From: Deltaproteobacteria bacterium HGW-Deltaproteobacteria-12
GTDB lineage: Bacteria > Desulfobacterota > Syntrophia > Syntrophales > Smithellaceae
Assembly (NCBI GenBank): GCA_002840565.1
Contig: PHBK01000007.1
Location: 57,348 to 121,347, forward strand
Direction: 5' to 3'
DNA: 64,000 nt
The position numbers were made by a program, and so were the translations under genes. Below are positions 62,799-64,000 of the stretch, piece after piece; position 1 is the stretch's first letter; each line of letters begins with the position of its first letter. The notes below the pieces were generated by a model. It was given only the letters and a program-made list of their open reading frames with translations, had not been told where the DNA came from and did not search any database.

Positions 62799-62838
62799 TT
62801 TCATCTCCCGGCGCAGTGAGTTGAGCCGGGAGATGAAA
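62799..62838. terminator. 14-bp hairpin between convergent M24 and enoyl-CoA hydratase genes
   Basis: TTTCATCTCCCGGC (62799-62812) pairs perfectly with GCCGGGAGATGAAA (62825-62838) around a 12-base loop. Between convergent genes; likely a bidirectional terminator although T-runs are short. Confidence 0.7.
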
Positions 62839-62871
62839 TTCCGGTAAAATCAGTGGATGAGTGCCCTCGTC

Positions 62872-63657
62872 TCATTTGCCCTTGAAAATCGCTTCGCGGC
62901 GTTCCATGAAAGACAGCATCCCTTCCCGGGCATCTTCGCTCGCCATTATAGGTATGAGGTCCGGAATGAGCATGTCCAGAGCTGCCTGATCCCCCTTCTT
63001 CTTGGTGAAGCGAGCGGACTTGAGGGCGGCCATGACGCCCAGGGGGGCGCGCTTGGCGATATTCGTCGCGATCTCCAGGGCGCATTCGAATTCTTTTCCA
63101 GGTTCGGTTAATGCCTGCGCAAGACCCATCCGGTAAGCTTCTGCGCCGCTTATTTCATCACCGGTGAGGATGTAGCGCATGGCGTTACCCCAGCCGATTT
63201 CCTGAAAGAGGCGGACGGTGCCGCCGCCCACCGGGTAAATTCCCCGCTTCACCTCCAGTGCGGCGATGCGGGCATCGGTGGCGACTACGCGAATGTCCTG
63301 CGCGAGCATCATTTCAAAACCAATCGTATAACAACGACCCTGGATGGCCATAACCACCGGTTTGCGGCATCGTTTTTCCTCGTCGTAACCCATGAAGTCA
63401 ATGTAGTCATCCGGTATTATCATTTTTTCCCCGGAGAACCTGGCGGCAAATTTATCCAGCTCGAGGCCTGAAGTGAAATGCTTTCCGTGAGCGAAAATCA
63501 GGCCGCAGCGCAGGTCGGGGTTATTATCCAGTTCTTTGTAGGCGGCGGCTACTTCATCGTACATTTCCAAATCAAAGGCGTTTTGTTTCTCGGGGCGGTT
63601 CAGCCCCATAAGGAGCACATGATCTCTTGTTTCTATGGTAATACGGGTATATTCCAT
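62872..63657 (-). CDS. Enoyl-CoA hydratase/isomerase family protein
   Basis: 261 aa crotonase fold: NRPEKQNAFDLEMYDEV, oxyanion regions HFTSGLELDKF and GRCYTIGFEMMLAQDIRV. The Glu expected in the second half appears as ALEVKRGIYPVGGG, with Gly at the catalytic second Glu position. Isomerase or hydratase; substrate unknown. Confidence 0.92.
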   Translation of the reverse strand: MEYTRITIETRDHVLLMGLNRPEKQNAFDLEMYDEVAAAYKELDNNPDLRCGLIFAHGKHFTSGLELDKFAARFSGEKMIIPDDYIDFMGYDEEKRCRKPVVMAIQGRCYTIGFEMMLAQDIRVVATDARIAALEVKRGIYPVGGGTVRLFQEIGWGNAMRYILTGDEISGAEAYRMGLAQALTEPGKEFECALEIATNIAKRAPLGVMAALKSARFTKKKGDQAALDMLIPDLIPIMASEDAREGMLSFMERREAIFKGK

Positions 63658-64000
63658 CTTTATAAATCCTCCTTAATTTTTTTATTAGTGAGCATTTCGT
63701 CGCTCTTATTGCACATATGAGACCATTTATCAAGACTGCATACACTGTGAATTAAGAATTATAGAGGTCACAAAAACAGGAATGCTAATTTTCGTGGACA
63801 TTTTAAACCGGGATTGGCGGATGCCGGGATTATCTCCGGATATGCACCGTTATAAGCGTGCATACCCGGATAATGCTTCTAATTTTTTATCGTGAAATGG
63901 TTTAGCCCATCTTCCGCAGTTCAGGCGTTTGGAAGATGTAATATCAGTAGGTTATGGTTTAAATCAGGCCATTTTCTCCACTACATTTTCGATTAATTTC
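63658..64000. other. Terminal intergenic region
   Basis: 343 bases without a recognisable gene. A strong imperfect inverted repeat lies at 63829-63847 and 63858-63874 (right arm GTGCATACCCGGATAAT) around a 10-base loop, perhaps the terminator of a gene beyond the window edge. Confidence 0.5.

Overview
The window reads as a stretch of a Gram-negative, anaerobic bacterial chromosome. The best guess is a member of the Desulfobacterota close to Syntrophus/Smithella. This is inferred from a tungsten-type aldehyde:ferredoxin oxidoreductase, an iron-sulfur flavoprotein, many acyl-CoA enzymes, LptE plus several lipoproteins, a putative selenoprotein and the gene-neighbourhood style; no marker-gene search was possible. 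I saw no rRNA, tRNA or CRISPR array.

Layout. 1-9.9 kb: housekeeping genes (purQ end, hisD, murA, prmC, prfA, rpmE, rho) mostly on the minus strand, then a DEAD-box helicase and a patatin-like lipoprotein on plus. 10-14.6 kb: an alpha/beta hydrolase, a small SCP2-like protein, an iron-type alcohol dehydrogenase and an aldehyde:ferredoxin oxidoreductase. 14.8-19.8 kb: a compact island of three overlapping genes (LexA-like repressor, N6-adenine methyltransferase, putative PD-(D/E)XK nuclease), flanked by a 96-bp direct repeat of the 3' end of an M15 peptidase gene. 19.7-28.5 kb (minus): peptidase, DUF4922 HIT-like protein, glycosyltransferase, lptE, leuS, an AmgK-like kinase and MurU-like nucleotidyltransferase pair, and a TfoX-N protein. 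28.5-28.9 kb: an ArsC/Spx-type gene whose catalytic cysteine codon is an in-frame TGA followed by a hairpin that fits the bacterial SECIS rules, so most likely a selenoprotein. 29-36 kb (minus): DUF7309-like protein, Fic protein, gene scraps (type IIG methylase tail, RAYT transposase tail, MurU-like head), two hypothetical proteins, an AmpG-like transporter and a SpoIID-like protein.

36-40 kb: MinD-like ATPase, a J-like/RodZ-like HTH protein, a monoacylglycerol-lipase-like hydrolase and a membrane metallophosphoesterase. 40-54 kb (plus): an acyl-CoA/lipid module led by a double-TetR regulator, with two SDR dehydrogenases, enoyl-CoA hydratase, iron-sulfur flavoprotein, acyl-CoA ligase, hydrolase, a complete branched-chain amino-acid-type ABC importer (livKHMGF), a KASIII-like thiolase-fold enzyme and two MaoC-type proteins. 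A 15-bp near-identical site lies upstream of both the regulator and the module, which suggests a shared operator. 54-63.7 kb: SMR transporter, metallo-hydrolase, exosortase-type acyltransferase, another MaoC protein, gamma carbonic anhydrase, a decayed toxin-antitoxin pair, OsmC, a two-subunit CoA-transferase, SCP2 protein, M24 peptidase and an enoyl-CoA hydratase.

Possible connections: peptidoglycan recycling (AmpG-like, AmgK-like, MurU-like, SpoIID-like, with MurA elsewhere in the window); uptake, activation and beta-oxidation-like processing of a carboxylic acid (40-54 kb); and a defence-type island plus remnants of other mobile or defence genes at 30-32 kb.
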